Counted from the first letter of the stretch, positions 9,361 through 18,619 are shown. The stretch is DNA of 64,000 nt from an uncultured Bacilli bacterium (GCA_934096265.1 CAKOLI010000004.1:15004-79003), one strand, 5' to 3'. Notes: a model not told the origin generated them from the letters alone. Translations and numbers: made by a program.

Positions 9361-9389
9361 ACTTTAAACTAAATATTTAAGATAGTCAA
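9361..9389 (-). promoter_or_regulatory. Candidate promoter for truA
   Basis: On the minus strand TTGACT (9384-9389), 17 bases and TAAAGT (9361-9366), about 35 bases before the truA start. Confidence 0.5.
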
Positions 9390-9409
9390 TAGTTTTATAT
9401 AAATTATAT

Positions 9410-10141
9410 TTAGATTATTTCTAGTAGTAAGAATATTAAAATACATATAAGTGTAATGGTATCTTGGATTTTCCAAGGGTTCATACGATAGTTAGTTCTG
9501 TTATTAGTATAATTATACATTCTAAGTGTCATGACGTCTGAGGTGGCATCAGATTTTCTTATGACGGAGGTAAACATTGGGATTATTAGGATGCTTATTA
9601 TGTTTATTTTATCTTTTATACTGCCTTTGAAGTCAATTCCTCTTACAGATATAGCTTTAATAATGCGTTCTGATTGTTCTATTATACTTGGGATAAATCT
9701 GATTGCTAAGGTTAGCATTAAGGATATTTCTTTTACTTTGATAAATTTATTTAGTGGAGACATTATTTTTTCTAAGGCATATGTTAGTTCTGTTGGTGGG
9801 GTTGTCATGGTTACCATAATGCTTATTAGTACAATGTTAATTATTTTGTATATTGATAATAGGTTAGTAAATATATTTATTTTAAAGATTATATTGATTA
9901 TGAAGATGAATATGAGTAGTATTTTTATTTTATATATACTTTTTATATATATTTTTATATTTATTTTACTTAATAGTAAGAGGGTTATGGTTATTGTTAG
10001 GCTTATTAAAAAGCTATATATGTTTTTTATTAGGATGCTTGTTATGGATAAGAGGATTAATGTTATTACTTTTAAGATGGGGTTTAGGGTATGAATATAT
10101 GAATCTTTTAAGTAATATTTGTGTATTTGATATTTAGACAT
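9410..10141 (-). CDS. ecfT: ECF transporter transmembrane subunit EcfT
   Basis: EcfT couples the two cytoplasmic ATPases of an energy-coupling-factor vitamin transporter to exchangeable substrate-binding S components. The protein of about 243 residues is hydrophobic with about five membrane segments. The conserved cytoplasmic Ala-Arg-Gly coupling motif region is seen as KAISVRGIDF and later SDVMTLRMYNY, close to the usual ARG/SRG signatures. I choose the ATG at 10141, which has AAGGATG upstream; the ATG at 10153 is too close to that site. It overlaps ecfA2 by 8 bases. Confidence 0.9.
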   Translation of the reverse strand: MSKYQIHKYYLKDSYIHTLNPILKVITLILLSITSILIKNIYSFLISLTITITLLLLSKINIKIYIKSIYKIKILLIFIFIINIIFKINIFTNLLSIYKIINIVLISIMVTMTTPPTELTYALEKIMSPLNKFIKVKEISLMLTLAIRFIPSIIEQSERIIKAISVRGIDFKGSIKDKINIISILIIPMFTSVIRKSDATSDVMTLRMYNYTNNRTNYRMNPWKIQDTITLICILIFLLLEII

Positions 10142-10928
10142 TGCGATACACATCCTTGATTAGTTCGTTTATATCGAGAGTATATGCTAGGTTTATGTTT
10201 TTGTGTTTGTTTGCATAATGGATAAATTCAATTATTGGGGGTATTTCGATGTTATTTTCTTTTAATAGGTCTATATCTTTTAGGATATTTTCTTTTTTGG
10301 AGGAAGTAATTAGAGTACCTTTATTTAGTATGATGATGTTATCTGTTACTTTTGTTATGAAGTTGATGTTATTTGATATGATGATGATGGTTTTGTTATA
10401 GGCGTTTTTTAGTTTTTTAAGTAGGTTAATTAGTGAGGTTATACTCTTATTGTCTAGCCCATTTGTGGGGTTATCTAAAAGTAGTATTTTAGGGTTTAGG
10501 GCTAGGATGGATGCAAGAGATAATTTTACTTTTTCTCCGTAGCTTAGATTAAATGGGCATTTATCTAAGTAAGTATCATCTAGTCCTACTATTTTAAGGG
10601 AGTCTTTTACTATTTTGTCTATTTTATTTTCTTTGTAGTGGAAGTTTTTTAGGCCAAAGGATATTTCTTTATATACTGTTGTTTGAAATAGTTGGTCTTG
10701 GGGATTTTTAAATAGATAGCCTATTTTAGAACGATATTTTTTTAACTCTTTTATGTTATTTATTTTTATGGTTCCACTGGTGGGGAGGATGAGGCCCTCT
10801 AGTAGGTCAAATATGGCTGTTTTGTCTTGGTTTGGGGAGCCTAGGATGGTGGTTATTTCTTTTTCTTTAAAGGTGTATGTGAAGTCAGTTAATATGTCTT
10901 TGTAGGATACGTTTTTATATGTTACCAT
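10134..10928 (-). CDS. ecfA2: ECF transporter ATPase EcfA2 with degenerate nucleotide site
   Basis: By position this is the second ATPase of the ECF module. The fold markers are clear: Q-loop near Gln77, ABC signature LSYGE (128-132) and Walker B ILLLD (148-152). Several catalytic positions are changed. The Walker A reads GSPNQDKT (30-37), so Asp35 replaces the last invariant Gly; Asn153 replaces the catalytic Glu after Walker B; Asn186 stands where the switch His is expected. Its own ATP site is therefore unlikely to hydrolyse ATP, while its signature motif could still complete the site of EcfA1. The gene overlaps both neighbours, so it is translated as part of an intact operon rather than decaying. 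Confidence 0.88.
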   Translation of the reverse strand: MVTYKNVSYKDILTDFTYTFKEKEITTILGSPNQDKTAIFDLLEGLILPTSGTIKINNIKELKKYRSKIGYLFKNPQDQLFQTTVYKEISFGLKNFHYKENKIDKIVKDSLKIVGLDDTYLDKCPFNLSYGEKVKLSLASILALNPKILLLDNPTNGLDNKSITSLINLLKKLKNAYNKTIIIISNNINFITKVTDNIIILNKGTLITSSKKENILKDIDLLKENNIEIPPIIEFIHYANKHKNINLAYTLDINELIKDVYRNV

Positions 10929-11731
10929 AGTTCGTCAACCAGGCTTTCTATAGTTAGGTGTAGTTTATCTGTTAGGTTATATAATTCTAGGTTATGAGAT
11001 AGTTTTATGATGAAGGGTACTTCCATACCTAGATTTTTTATTTGTTTAGGGTTTTTATATATGTTTAGGGGGGTATCATCTAGGTATATTTTAGATTTGT
11101 TTAGTATTATTAGGCGAGAAGAATATAGGGTGTCTTCTTCATTATGGGTAATTAGGATAATAGTTAGATTATATTCTTTTTGATAGTATGATAAGGCTTT
11201 TATTACTGTTTCTTTATCTTTTTTGTTTAGATGCTGAAAAGATTCATCTAGGAGTAATATTCTGGGTTTGTGTATTAAAGAAGATGCTATGGTTACTGTT
11301 TGTTTTGTACTTTCATCTAGGGTTAATGGGTCTTTATCTAAAACGTTCTTTAGGTTAAATAATAAAGATATGTTGTTTATTTCTTTTTCTATTTCATCTT
11401 TTTGATATTCTAAGTTTTCTAGGTTGAATGCTAGGTCATCTTTGACTGTTTCTCCTATAAACTGGTTATCTATTTCGTCTAGGACTACTCCTAGGGTTCT
11501 TCTTATTTTGTTTATATTTTCGTTGTTTAGATAGTATCCACATATTGAGATATAACCATCATAAGGTAGAAGGCCTGAGATGATTTTTATTAGTGTGGAT
11601 TTTCCTGTTCCATTGGGGCCCATTAGTGATATGAAAGAGCCTTCTTGGATGGTTAGGTTTATGTCTTGAAAGATGGTTTTATCTTTAAATGAAAAATTTA
11701 GATTTTGTATAGTTATTATGTTATTTGCCAT
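10922..11731 (-). CDS. ecfA1: ECF transporter ATPase EcfA1
   Basis: This is the first ATPase of the ECF module, which powers uptake of vitamins or other micronutrients. Walker A is intact (GPNGTGKS, 38-45), Walker B has the catalytic Glu (LLLDE, Glu163) and the switch His196 is present. The ABC signature is altered, however: LDESTKQ (138-144) replaces the expected LSGGQKQ. It is the first gene of ecfA1-ecfA2-ecfT, with a good promoter at 11756-11784. No S component is encoded in the window, so the substrate is unknown. Confidence 0.92.
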   Translation of the reverse strand: MANNIITIQNLNFSFKDKTIFQDINLTIQEGSFISLMGPNGTGKSTLIKIISGLLPYDGYISICGYYLNNENINKIRRTLGVVLDEIDNQFIGETVKDDLAFNLENLEYQKDEIEKEINNISLLFNLKNVLDKDPLTLDESTKQTVTIASSLIHKPRILLLDESFQHLNKKDKETVIKALSYYQKEYNLTIILITHNEEDTLYSSRLIILNKSKIYLDDTPLNIYKNPKQIKNLGMEVPFIIKLSHNLELYNLTDKLHLTIESLVDELW

Positions 11732-11755
11732 TTTGTCACACCCTTATCAATATAT

Positions 11756-11784
11756 ATTATATAGGTGTTTTTTATTTGTTGCAA
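11756..11784 (-). promoter_or_regulatory. Promoter of the ecfA1-ecfA2-ecfT operon
   Basis: On the minus strand TTGCAA (11779-11784), a 17-base spacer and the consensus TATAAT (11756-11761). It starts right after the gapA terminator. Confidence 0.7.
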
Positions 11785-11813
11785 GAAAAAAAGTAAACAC
11801 GAATGTCTACCTT
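11785..11813 (-). terminator. Terminator after gapA
   Basis: On the minus strand arms of about 10 bases (AAGGTAGACA and TGTTTACTT) enclose a TTCG tetraloop and are followed by a T run. Confidence 0.85.
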
Positions 11814-11815
11814 TG

Positions 11816-12820
11816 TTATTTTTGCATTAGTTTTTTAGCGGTTCTTACCATTTGGTAGGAATAGCCCATTTCATTGTCATACCATGCAACTACTTGGAGA
11901 AGCTGTTTTCCTTCTACTTCTAGTATGTTAGTTAGAAGACCATCTACTAAGGCTCCGCATGAAGTACCGATTACGTCTGATGAGACTACTGGGTCTTCTG
12001 TATATTTTAGGGTTTCGTTTGCATTATTTTTAAATGCTTCGTTTACTTCTTCTTTAGTTACATTAGTTTTTAATTCTAGTGTTAGGTCAATTACAGAACC
12101 ATCGGCGACTGGAACTCTCATTGCGCTTCCTGATAATCTTCCATTTAACTCTGGAATTACACGGCCAATAGCGGAAGCTGCGCCTGTAGAAGATGGTACA
12201 ATGTTTGTTGCGCATGCTCTTCCTCTTCTTGCATATATTCCTTTTTTGTGTGATACATCTAAGGTTACTTGGTCATTTGTATAGGCATGAATTGTTGTCA
12301 TAGTACCTTTTTCAATACCAAAGTTATCGTTTATTACTTTTAATACTGGAGCTAAGCAGTTGGTAGTACATGAGGCTGATGAGACAATTGCATCATTTTT
12401 AGTTAAAATATCATCATTTACACCATAGACAACTGTTTTAGCTTCTCCTTTAGCAGGGGCACTTATTAGTACTTTTTTGGCTCCTGATTGAATATGAGAT
12501 TGTGCAGAGGCAACATCTGTAAATTTACCAGTGCATTCAAAGACAATGTCTATATTTAGTTTTTTCCATGGTAAATTAATAGGGTCTTGCTCGCTGTATA
12601 CTTTTATTTTTTTATTTCCTATTATAATGTGTTCTTCGTCATAAGTTATTTCGTTTTCTTTGTATCTTTTATGGACGGTATCATATTTTAATAGATATGC
12701 TAGTTGTTTAGCGTCAGTTAAATCGTTAATAGCAACAATGTCAAAGTCATCACTTTCGTTCATTATTCTAAATACTAGTCTACCTATTCTACCAAATCCA
12801 TTTATAGCCACTTTTATCAT
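11816..12820 (-). CDS. gapA: Type I glyceraldehyde-3-phosphate dehydrogenase
   Basis: This glycolytic enzyme oxidises glyceraldehyde-3-phosphate to 1,3-bisphosphoglycerate with NAD. The 334-residue protein has the N-terminal Rossmann motif INGFGRIGR, the active-site SASCTTNCLAP with Cys151, and His178 in TTIHAYTND. Length is normal. It is a single-gene unit with its own promoter (12843-12871), a strong ribosome site (AGGAGGT) and a terminator. The usual partner pgk is not adjacent. Confidence 0.98.
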   Translation of the reverse strand: MIKVAINGFGRIGRLVFRIMNESDDFDIVAINDLTDAKQLAYLLKYDTVHKRYKENEITYDEEHIIIGNKKIKVYSEQDPINLPWKKLNIDIVFECTGKFTDVASAQSHIQSGAKKVLISAPAKGEAKTVVYGVNDDILTKNDAIVSSASCTTNCLAPVLKVINDNFGIEKGTMTTIHAYTNDQVTLDVSHKKGIYARRGRACATNIVPSSTGAASAIGRVIPELNGRLSGSAMRVPVADGSVIDLTLELKTNVTKEEVNEAFKNNANETLKYTEDPVVSSDVIGTSCGALVDGLLTNILEVEGKQLLQVVAWYDNEMGYSYQMVRTAKKLMQK

Positions 12821-12842
12821 ATTATTTACCTCCTATAATTAT

Positions 12843-12871
12843 ATTGTAACAAATATTTATATTTAATACAA
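12843..12871 (-). promoter_or_regulatory. Promoter of gapA
   Basis: On the minus strand TTGTAT (12866-12871), a 17-base spacer and TACAAT (12843-12848), shortly before the gapA ribosome site. Confidence 0.65.
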
Positions 12872-12892
12872 ATAAAGATTATTTACTTTACA

Positions 12893-14548
12893 TTAGTTTT
12901 CAAAGAAACTTCCTCCTATGAATTCTCTTAGGATAGATATTTTAGGTACATAGTCACTAGGTATTGGGAGAATACACATTAAAAATTCTATTAATCTTAA
13001 GGCAGTTAGGTATTCTTTATCATCTTCTTTTACAGAAAATAGAAGTGGCATTGCATAGGTTCTTAATACTCCTAATTCATATGCTAGGGAGGAGTTAAAG
13101 ACAATATCTGCATCATCTTGGTATGAAAAGACGTAATCATCTTCTCCTTTTCTTACAGAGTGCCAGTTTTCTAAGGTTTGGCTTGGACTATATCCTCTAG
13201 TACGATTATCTCTTATTATTCTTCTTAATAGTCTGATATCTGTCATTTTAATTCTGTTGTCATTATCTATGTTAAGAAATGTTAATGGACTTATGTATAT
13301 TTTATATTTATTCTTTTTAGGTATATCTTTAGTTAACACTTCATTTAGGGCATGTAGGCCTTCAATTATTAGGATATCATTGTTTTTTAGTTGAATAGAT
13401 TTTTTGAAGAATTTCTTACCTTCGTAGAAGTCATATGTTGGTATTATTACTTTTTCTCCTTTTTTAAGTTTGTTAATTTGATCGTTAAATAGTTCTATAT
13501 CAATAGCATTAATTGATTCATAATCTGGTTTGCCTTCTTCGTCTAGTGGTGTATCTTTTCTATTTACAAAGTAGTCATCTAGGGATAGGCTTATTGGGTT
13601 TAAGCCTAATGTTTTAAGGTATAATGCTAGTTTTTTAGCGGTAGTTGTTTTTCCTGATGAAGATGGTCCTGAGATTAATATCATTTTGATATCTTCTTGA
13701 TTTAGAGCTATTTTTTCAGCGATAGAAAGTAATTTGTAATCTTGCATTATTTCTGATAGTTCTATTAATTCATTAGGATTATGATTGGTTATGTATTCGT
13801 TTAAATCACCAATGTTATTAATATTTAAGATACTACCCCATTTAGAATATTCTTTAATACTTTCAAAATATTTATCATGATGGGTATATTTTACTATTTT
13901 ACCATTATCTCTTACGGATGGATATCTTAGTACAAGACCATGTTCATCGACGATAGATAAATCGAAGTATTTTAGTACTGATGTATCATTTGGCATATTG
14001 CCAATTATGTAGTTATATAGTCCATTAAATTTATATAGCGGTATATATTCAGAAGTATTATAGAATAGAGTTTTTGCTTTATCTTCACGATTTATTTTTT
14101 TAAAGTAGTCTATTGCTTCTAGTCGTGATGTTTCTATTTTTACAAAAGGAATAGCTTTATTTACTTTGTCATACATATCTTCTTTGATTAGAGATAGTAT
14201 ATCTTTGTTTATTGGTTTATCTATTTCACAATATATACCTTTATCTAGTGAATGTTTTATATTAATAGTAGTATCTTTACCTAAGATATCTAATATAGAT
14301 GATTCAAATAGGTATGTAAGTCCTGATTCATATATTTGGTTACCTACTTTGTCATTTATATCTATTAGGGTTATGGGGCCATTTTTGGTAATAGTATCTT
14401 CATAGCTAATGATATGGTTTTTAAAGATGGCTCCGATTATATCAAAAGGATAATCTTCTTGTACATCATTTATTACCTCTTTTAGTTTGATACCTTTTAG
14501 GTATTCTTTTTTTATTCCTTTTTGAAATGTTAAAGTAATTGTGTCCAT
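12893..14548 (-). CDS. Uridine kinase-like nucleoside kinase with N-terminal TGS-type region
   Basis: The C-terminal half is a P-loop phosphoribulokinase/uridine kinase domain, with Walker A GPSSSGKT near residue 295 and the later motifs SLDDYFVNR, IPTYDFYEGKK and IIEGLHALN. The N-terminal 250 residues resemble the TGS/threonyl-tRNA-synthetase editing region found in a family of bacterial nucleoside kinases of about 550 residues. The likely reaction is phosphorylation of a nucleoside such as uridine, but this long form is little studied and the substrate is inferred. It is divergent from clpP and stands alone. Confidence 0.85.
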   Translation of the reverse strand: MDTITLTFQKGIKKEYLKGIKLKEVINDVQEDYPFDIIGAIFKNHIISYEDTITKNGPITLIDINDKVGNQIYESGLTYLFESSILDILGKDTTINIKHSLDKGIYCEIDKPINKDILSLIKEDMYDKVNKAIPFVKIETSRLEAIDYFKKINREDKAKTLFYNTSEYIPLYKFNGLYNYIIGNMPNDTSVLKYFDLSIVDEHGLVLRYPSVRDNGKIVKYTHHDKYFESIKEYSKWGSILNINNIGDLNEYITNHNPNELIELSEIMQDYKLLSIAEKIALNQEDIKMILISGPSSSGKTTTAKKLALYLKTLGLNPISLSLDDYFVNRKDTPLDEEGKPDYESINAIDIELFNDQINKLKKGEKVIIPTYDFYEGKKFFKKSIQLKNNDILIIEGLHALNEVLTKDIPKKNKYKIYISPLTFLNIDNDNRIKMTDIRLLRRIIRDNRTRGYSPSQTLENWHSVRKGEDDYVFSYQDDADIVFNSSLAYELGVLRTYAMPLLFSVKEDDKEYLTALRLIEFLMCILPIPSDYVPKISILREFIGGSFFEN

Positions 14549-14577
14549 GTTACACGCTCCTTATATTATATATTATT

Positions 14578-14606
14578 ATTTTAACAAAATTTAATTATTT
14601 TGTCAC
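14578..14606 (-). promoter_or_regulatory. Candidate promoter of the nucleoside kinase gene
   Basis: On the minus strand GTGACA (14601-14606), a 17-base spacer and TAAAAT (14578-14583). Confidence 0.5.
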
Positions 14607-14661
14607 TTAGTTTTTTGTATATTTGTATTTTTTTTGACTAATATAATTATAGGTGATATAT

Positions 14662-15231
14662 ATGAATTTAATTCCAACTGTTATTGAAAGAAGTAATGAT
14701 AGGGAGTATGCTTATGATATATATTCTAGGCTTTTAAAGGATAGGATTATTATTATTAATGGGGAAATTAATGATAGTAGTTCTAATAATGTTGTAGCTT
14801 CACTTTTATATTTAGATAGTTTAGGGCATGATGATATTAGTATTTATATTAATTCTCCTGGGGGAGTTATTACATCAGGGATGGCTATATATGATACTAT
14901 GAATTTTATAAAGAGTGATGTTTCTACCATATGTGTAGGGATGGCTGCGTCTATGGCCGCTTTTTTACTTGCGTGTGGAAAGAAGGGTAAAAGGTATATT
15001 TTGCCTAATAGTGAGGTTATGATACATCAACCTTTAGGTGGAGCTCAAGGGCAAGCTACAGATATTAAAATACAGGCTGAGAGGATTATTAAGCTAAAGG
15101 ATAAGCTTAATAATATACTTGCTAGTAAGACAGGGAATAAGTTAGAAGTTATTGAGAAGGATACTGATAGGGATAATTATATGAGTGCAAAAGAGGCACT
15201 TGATTATGGAATTGTAGATAAGATATTATAA
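14662..15231 (+). CDS. clpP: ATP-dependent Clp protease proteolytic subunit ClpP
   Basis: ClpP forms the barrel-shaped serine protease chamber that works with Clp ATPases. The triad is visible: Ser97 in GMAASMAA, His122 in MIHQPLGG and Asp171 in DTDRDNYM. I place the start at the ATG at 14662, seven bases after AGGTG; an in-frame GTG at 14653 lies inside that ribosome site. The resulting 189 residues are the normal length. No Clp ATPase gene is in the window. Confidence 0.96.
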   Translation: MNLIPTVIERSNDREYAYDIYSRLLKDRIIIINGEINDSSSNNVVASLLYLDSLGHDDISIYINSPGGVITSGMAIYDTMNFIKSDVSTICVGMAASMAAFLLACGKKGKRYILPNSEVMIHQPLGGAQGQATDIKIQAERIIKLKDKLNNILASKTGNKLEVIEKDTDRDNYMSAKEALDYGIVDKIL

Positions 15232-15239
15232 TAATTAAG

Positions 15240-15270
15240 AAAGGATAACTTTGTTTGATAGTTATCCTTT
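15240..15270. terminator. Bidirectional terminator between clpP and the convergent gene
   Basis: The arms AAAGGATAACT and AGTTATCCTTT form an 11-bp perfect stem between two convergent genes. Confidence 0.8.
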
Positions 15271-15730
15271 ATTTACATGTATATTCGTCTTTAGAATCAA
15301 AATAATCTTTCATATCTTGATATTTACTTTTTATATTAAATATATCTAGTAATTCTTCATCTATATTAGTCATATCAAAATAATAAGTTATTTTACATTC
15401 GTTAGATGTTTTTCTATTTAGTTTGTAATCAAAACCGTTTTTTTCTTTATACATTTTAGCTTCTTCTTGGACTAAAGCACAAAGTGTATTGATGTTTTCT
15501 TTTTCTTTATTGGTTTTACCATAGTATTTCTTTATGTATTCTACTTTGTTTACTTTATCATTATCATATTTTACTATATAGGTAGTATTTTCTTTACCAT
15601 TTACTATTTCTTCTTCTTTAGTACAGGTTAAGTTATTATATGTTTTTTTATTTTTAGTAGATAAGATTATTATTAATGTAATTAATATAACAAGGCATAG
15701 TGATATAAGTATTATTTTTTTATGTTTCAT
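15269..15730 (-). CDS. Small membrane-anchored extracytoplasmic protein, unknown
   Basis: I do not recognise the family with certainty. The 153-residue protein has one N-terminal membrane helix (about 5-24) followed by a soluble domain with paired cysteines and a C-terminal Cys (ending YTCK). The general layout is like small DUF1307-type lipoproteins of Bacillota, but there is no lipobox. The gene overlaps the end of murC by 11 bases, so it is the third gene of the asnS-murC operon. The small lipoprotein at 55152 has a similar size and Cys pattern. Confidence 0.6.
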   Translation of the reverse strand: MKHKKIILISLCLVILITLIIILSTKNKKTYNNLTCTKEEEIVNGKENTTYIVKYDNDKVNKVEYIKKYYGKTNKEKENINTLCALVQEEAKMYKEKNGFDYKLNRKTSNECKITYYFDMTNIDEELLDIFNIKSKYQDMKDYFDSKDEYTCK

Positions 15731-17027
15731 TTTTTAACAGCTCCTCAAGTGATTGCTCTAGTATATATATATTTTGACAGCTCATAAATAGTAAGACATA
15801 GTCTTTATATGGTAGTAACGCTTTAGCGTCATCTAGGGTTATCATTTTTGCGTTAGGAATTAAATCGCATATTAGTTTAGAGCTTACATTTGGATAGTCT
15901 TCTTCTTTTTCTCTACCTTTAGCAATATCAAGAAGGAATACTTGGTCTGCGAGTGAAAGGGATGATGCAAATTCTTTATAGAATTTGGCTACTCGTGAAT
16001 AAGTATTTGGTAAGAAGATAGCACATATTTTTTTATCCTTGTATTTGTTTTTAGCGGTAGTAATGGACATATATAATTCTGTGGGATGATGGCCATAATC
16101 ATCTATCATTATAGTGTTATTTACTATTTTTTCATTAAATCTTCTTTTAGCCCCTTGAAAGGTAGATATGTTTTTTACTACTTCTTCTTTAGGTAGGTTA
16201 AATTTATAGCATAGGCAGATAATAGCAAGGGTGTTTAAAACCATATGATTGCCAAATAATTTGATTTTAATATGGCTATATAGTTTGTTATTTATATAGG
16301 CATCAAAGTATGTATATTGATTATCACTTGTTATATTTTTTGCTATTACGTCGTTGTTTTCATTAAAGCCATAATATATAGCATTTTTTGTTTGTAATTT
16401 TCTTACGTTTTCATCATCACCACATAAGATAGCTAGATCTTTGGTGTTATTTATTAGTGATTGATAAGCATCTATCATATCAGATAGGTCCTTATAATAG
16501 TCTGTATGGTCTAATTCTATGTTAGTTACGATGGTATAGGTTGGGTCGTAGTTTAGGAAATGTCTTTTGTATTCGCATGATTCTACTACTAGGTATTCAT
16601 TTTTAGTATTAGCATAGCCTGTAGAGTCTCCAATTATGTAGTTAGCTCCAATGATGTTGTTTAATACATGTGCTAGAAATGCAGTAGTTGTTGTTTTGCC
16701 ATGGCATCCACTTACACATATGGTTTTATGTTTTTTGGTTAGTTGCCCTACCATTTGGGTATATTCATACATAGGTAAGCCTTTAGATATAGCTTTTTGC
16801 ATTTCTTTATGGGTATTTTGAAAAGCAGAGCTATATACTACTGTTTCGTCTGTTAACTCATAAGAATTATCTGTATATATTTTGATGTTTCTTTCTTCTA
16901 GTGGTGTTTCAGTAAACTTATGTTGTTTGTAATCATCATAACCAATTACAGTATTACCTAAATCATGAAGAATTGTCGCTAAAGCGGACATTCCTGTACC
17001 TTTAATGCCAATAAAGTAATATTTCAT
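15720..17027 (-). CDS. murC: UDP-N-acetylmuramate-L-alanine ligase MurC
   Basis: MurC adds L-alanine to UDP-N-acetylmuramic acid, the first peptide step of peptidoglycan synthesis. The 435-residue protein has the N-terminal GIKGTGMSALA Rossmann motif, the ATP-binding SGCHGKTTTT (106-115), TNIELDHTDYY and the late DDYGHHPTE motif. Together these fit MurC rather than the other Mur ligases, though it is slightly short. It lies 9 bases after asnS and overlaps the next gene. Its presence shows the organism makes peptidoglycan. Confidence 0.93.
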   Translation of the reverse strand: MKYYFIGIKGTGMSALATILHDLGNTVIGYDDYKQHKFTETPLEERNIKIYTDNSYELTDETVVYSSAFQNTHKEMQKAISKGLPMYEYTQMVGQLTKKHKTICVSGCHGKTTTTAFLAHVLNNIIGANYIIGDSTGYANTKNEYLVVESCEYKRHFLNYDPTYTIVTNIELDHTDYYKDLSDMIDAYQSLINNTKDLAILCGDDENVRKLQTKNAIYYGFNENNDVIAKNITSDNQYTYFDAYINNKLYSHIKIKLFGNHMVLNTLAIICLCYKFNLPKEEVVKNISTFQGAKRRFNEKIVNNTIMIDDYGHHPTELYMSITTAKNKYKDKKICAIFLPNTYSRVAKFYKEFASSLSLADQVFLLDIAKGREKEEDYPNVSSKLICDLIPNAKMITLDDAKALLPYKDYVLLFMSCQNIYILEQSLEELLKNET

Positions 17028-17036
17028 ATATCCTCC

Positions 17037-18407
17037 TTAGAATTCGCAGTTATTTGGTGTTCTTGGATATGGAATTACATCTCTTATATTTTCAACACCA
17101 GTTAGGTATATTAATAATCTTTCAAAGCCCATTCCAAATCCAGAATGAACGCATCCTCCAAATTTTCTTAAGTTTATGTACCATTCCATATCTTTAGTAC
17201 TCATATTTAATTCTTCCATACGTTTTACTAGTTTGTCATAGTTTTCCTCTCTTTGACTGCCTCCGATTAGTTCTCCTGCTCCTGGTACTTCTAGGTCTAC
17301 TGCAGCGACAGTTTTACCATCATCATTTTGTTTCATATAGAATGCTTTTATATCTTTTGGCCAGTTTTTTATAAATACAGGGCCATCAAAGTATTCAGTT
17401 ATGTATTTTTCATGTTCTTTAGCTATATCTTTGCCATATTCTGGGGCAAATTCCCATTTAATATTTGCTTGTTTTAGTATATCTATTACATCTTTATGGT
17501 CTATTCTAGTAAAGGTAGAATTTAATAGTCTATTTAATTTATCTAAAAGGCCATTTTCCACATATTTATCTAAGAATACCATTTCGTCATGAGCATGTGT
17601 TAATACATATTTAACTATGTATTTTAGCATGTCTTCCATGATATCCATATCTTTTTCTAGGTCACAAAAGGCAATTTCTGGTTCTATCATCCAAAATTCA
17701 GAGGCATGTGTTTTAGTGTTTGAATTTTCTGCTCGGAAGGTAGGGCCAAAGGTATATATTTTTTTGTAGGCAAGGGCAAATGTTTCTCCTTGTAATTGGC
17801 CTGATACGGTAAGTGCCGCTGGTTTGCCAAAGAAGTCTTTGCTATAATCTACTTTAGATGTTGATGCTACTTTGTTTAAGTCAAGGGTTGTTACTTGGAA
17901 CATTTCTCCTGCTCCTTCACAGTCTGATGCTGTGATTATTGGGGCATGAAAGTATACGTAACCATTATTTTGAAAATATGTATGTATGGCATGAGCAGTT
18001 ACGCTTCTTACTCTAAATACGGCTTGAAATAGGTTTGTTCTAGGGCGAAGATAGGCTACTTCCCTTAAAAATTCACGTGAATGTCTTTTTGGTTGGATTG
18101 GGTAGTCTTCTGGGCAGTCCCCTAGTAGTTCTATTTCTTTTAATACTAATTCAAAAGATTGGTTTTCTTTAGGTGATTTAACTAATAGTCCAGTTACTTT
18201 AATAGCAGAGCCTATTTTAATTTTCGCTATTTCATCAAAGTTTGATAGAGAGTTATCATATATTATTTGTAGGGTATTAATTGTAGTACCATCAAACATA
18301 TCAATAAATCCCATAGATGATTGTTTACGATGATTTCTTACCCAACCACATATAGTTATTTCTTTATCAATGTAGCTTTCTTTATATAAATCTTTTATAT
18401 CTAACAT
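17037..18407 (-). CDS. asnS: Asparaginyl-tRNA synthetase
   Basis: This class II synthetase charges tRNA-Asn. The 456-residue protein has an N-terminal OB-fold anticodon-binding domain (about 15-105) and the class II core, with motif 2 around FRAENSNTKTHASEFWMIE and motif 3 GFGMGFERLLIYLTG. The C-terminal sequence NIRDVIPYPRTPNNCEF is characteristic of AsnRS rather than AspRS. It leads the asnS-murC operon and has a near-perfect promoter at 18453-18481. I found no T-box leader. Confidence 0.97.
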   Translation of the reverse strand: MLDIKDLYKESYIDKEITICGWVRNHRKQSSMGFIDMFDGTTINTLQIIYDNSLSNFDEIAKIKIGSAIKVTGLLVKSPKENQSFELVLKEIELLGDCPEDYPIQPKRHSREFLREVAYLRPRTNLFQAVFRVRSVTAHAIHTYFQNNGYVYFHAPIITASDCEGAGEMFQVTTLDLNKVASTSKVDYSKDFFGKPAALTVSGQLQGETFALAYKKIYTFGPTFRAENSNTKTHASEFWMIEPEIAFCDLEKDMDIMEDMLKYIVKYVLTHAHDEMVFLDKYVENGLLDKLNRLLNSTFTRIDHKDVIDILKQANIKWEFAPEYGKDIAKEHEKYITEYFDGPVFIKNWPKDIKAFYMKQNDDGKTVAAVDLEVPGAGELIGGSQREENYDKLVKRMEELNMSTKDMEWYINLRKFGGCVHSGFGMGFERLLIYLTGVENIRDVIPYPRTPNNCEF

Positions 18408-18452
18408 AGTATCATCCTTTCTTTTAATAAAATCAATATGTAAGATATATAT

Positions 18453-18481
18453 ATTATAGTTATATATTTATAAAATGTCAA
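18453..18481 (-). promoter_or_regulatory. Promoter of the asnS-murC operon
   Basis: On the minus strand TTGACA (18476-18481), a 17-base spacer and TATAAT (18453-18458): both hexamers match the sigma-A consensus perfectly. Confidence 0.85.
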
Positions 18482-18538
18482 ATAAAATATGTTTTTTTAT
18501 ACTGATGTTAAATTTATAATTTGTGGTAATTAGTACTT

Positions 18539-18568
18539 AAAAAAACAGTTTGTTTGTGGCAAACTGTT
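18539..18568 (-). terminator. Terminator after the XRE regulator transcript
   Basis: On the minus strand AACAGTTTG and CAAACTGTT form a 9-bp perfect stem with a 7-base loop, followed by a T run. It lies 130 bases beyond the stop codon of the upstream regulator gene. Confidence 0.85.
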
Positions 18569-18619
18569 AGAATATTAGAAGTATATAGATAGTGGAAGTG
18601 AGTAGTTAAAAGGTTACAA

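Noticed and set aside
14615..14647. Promoter of clpP at TTGTAT-N18-TAATAT or the TATAAT at 14642.
   Set aside because: The start site would fall inside the ribosome site of clpP, giving an almost leaderless transcript; not strong enough to list.
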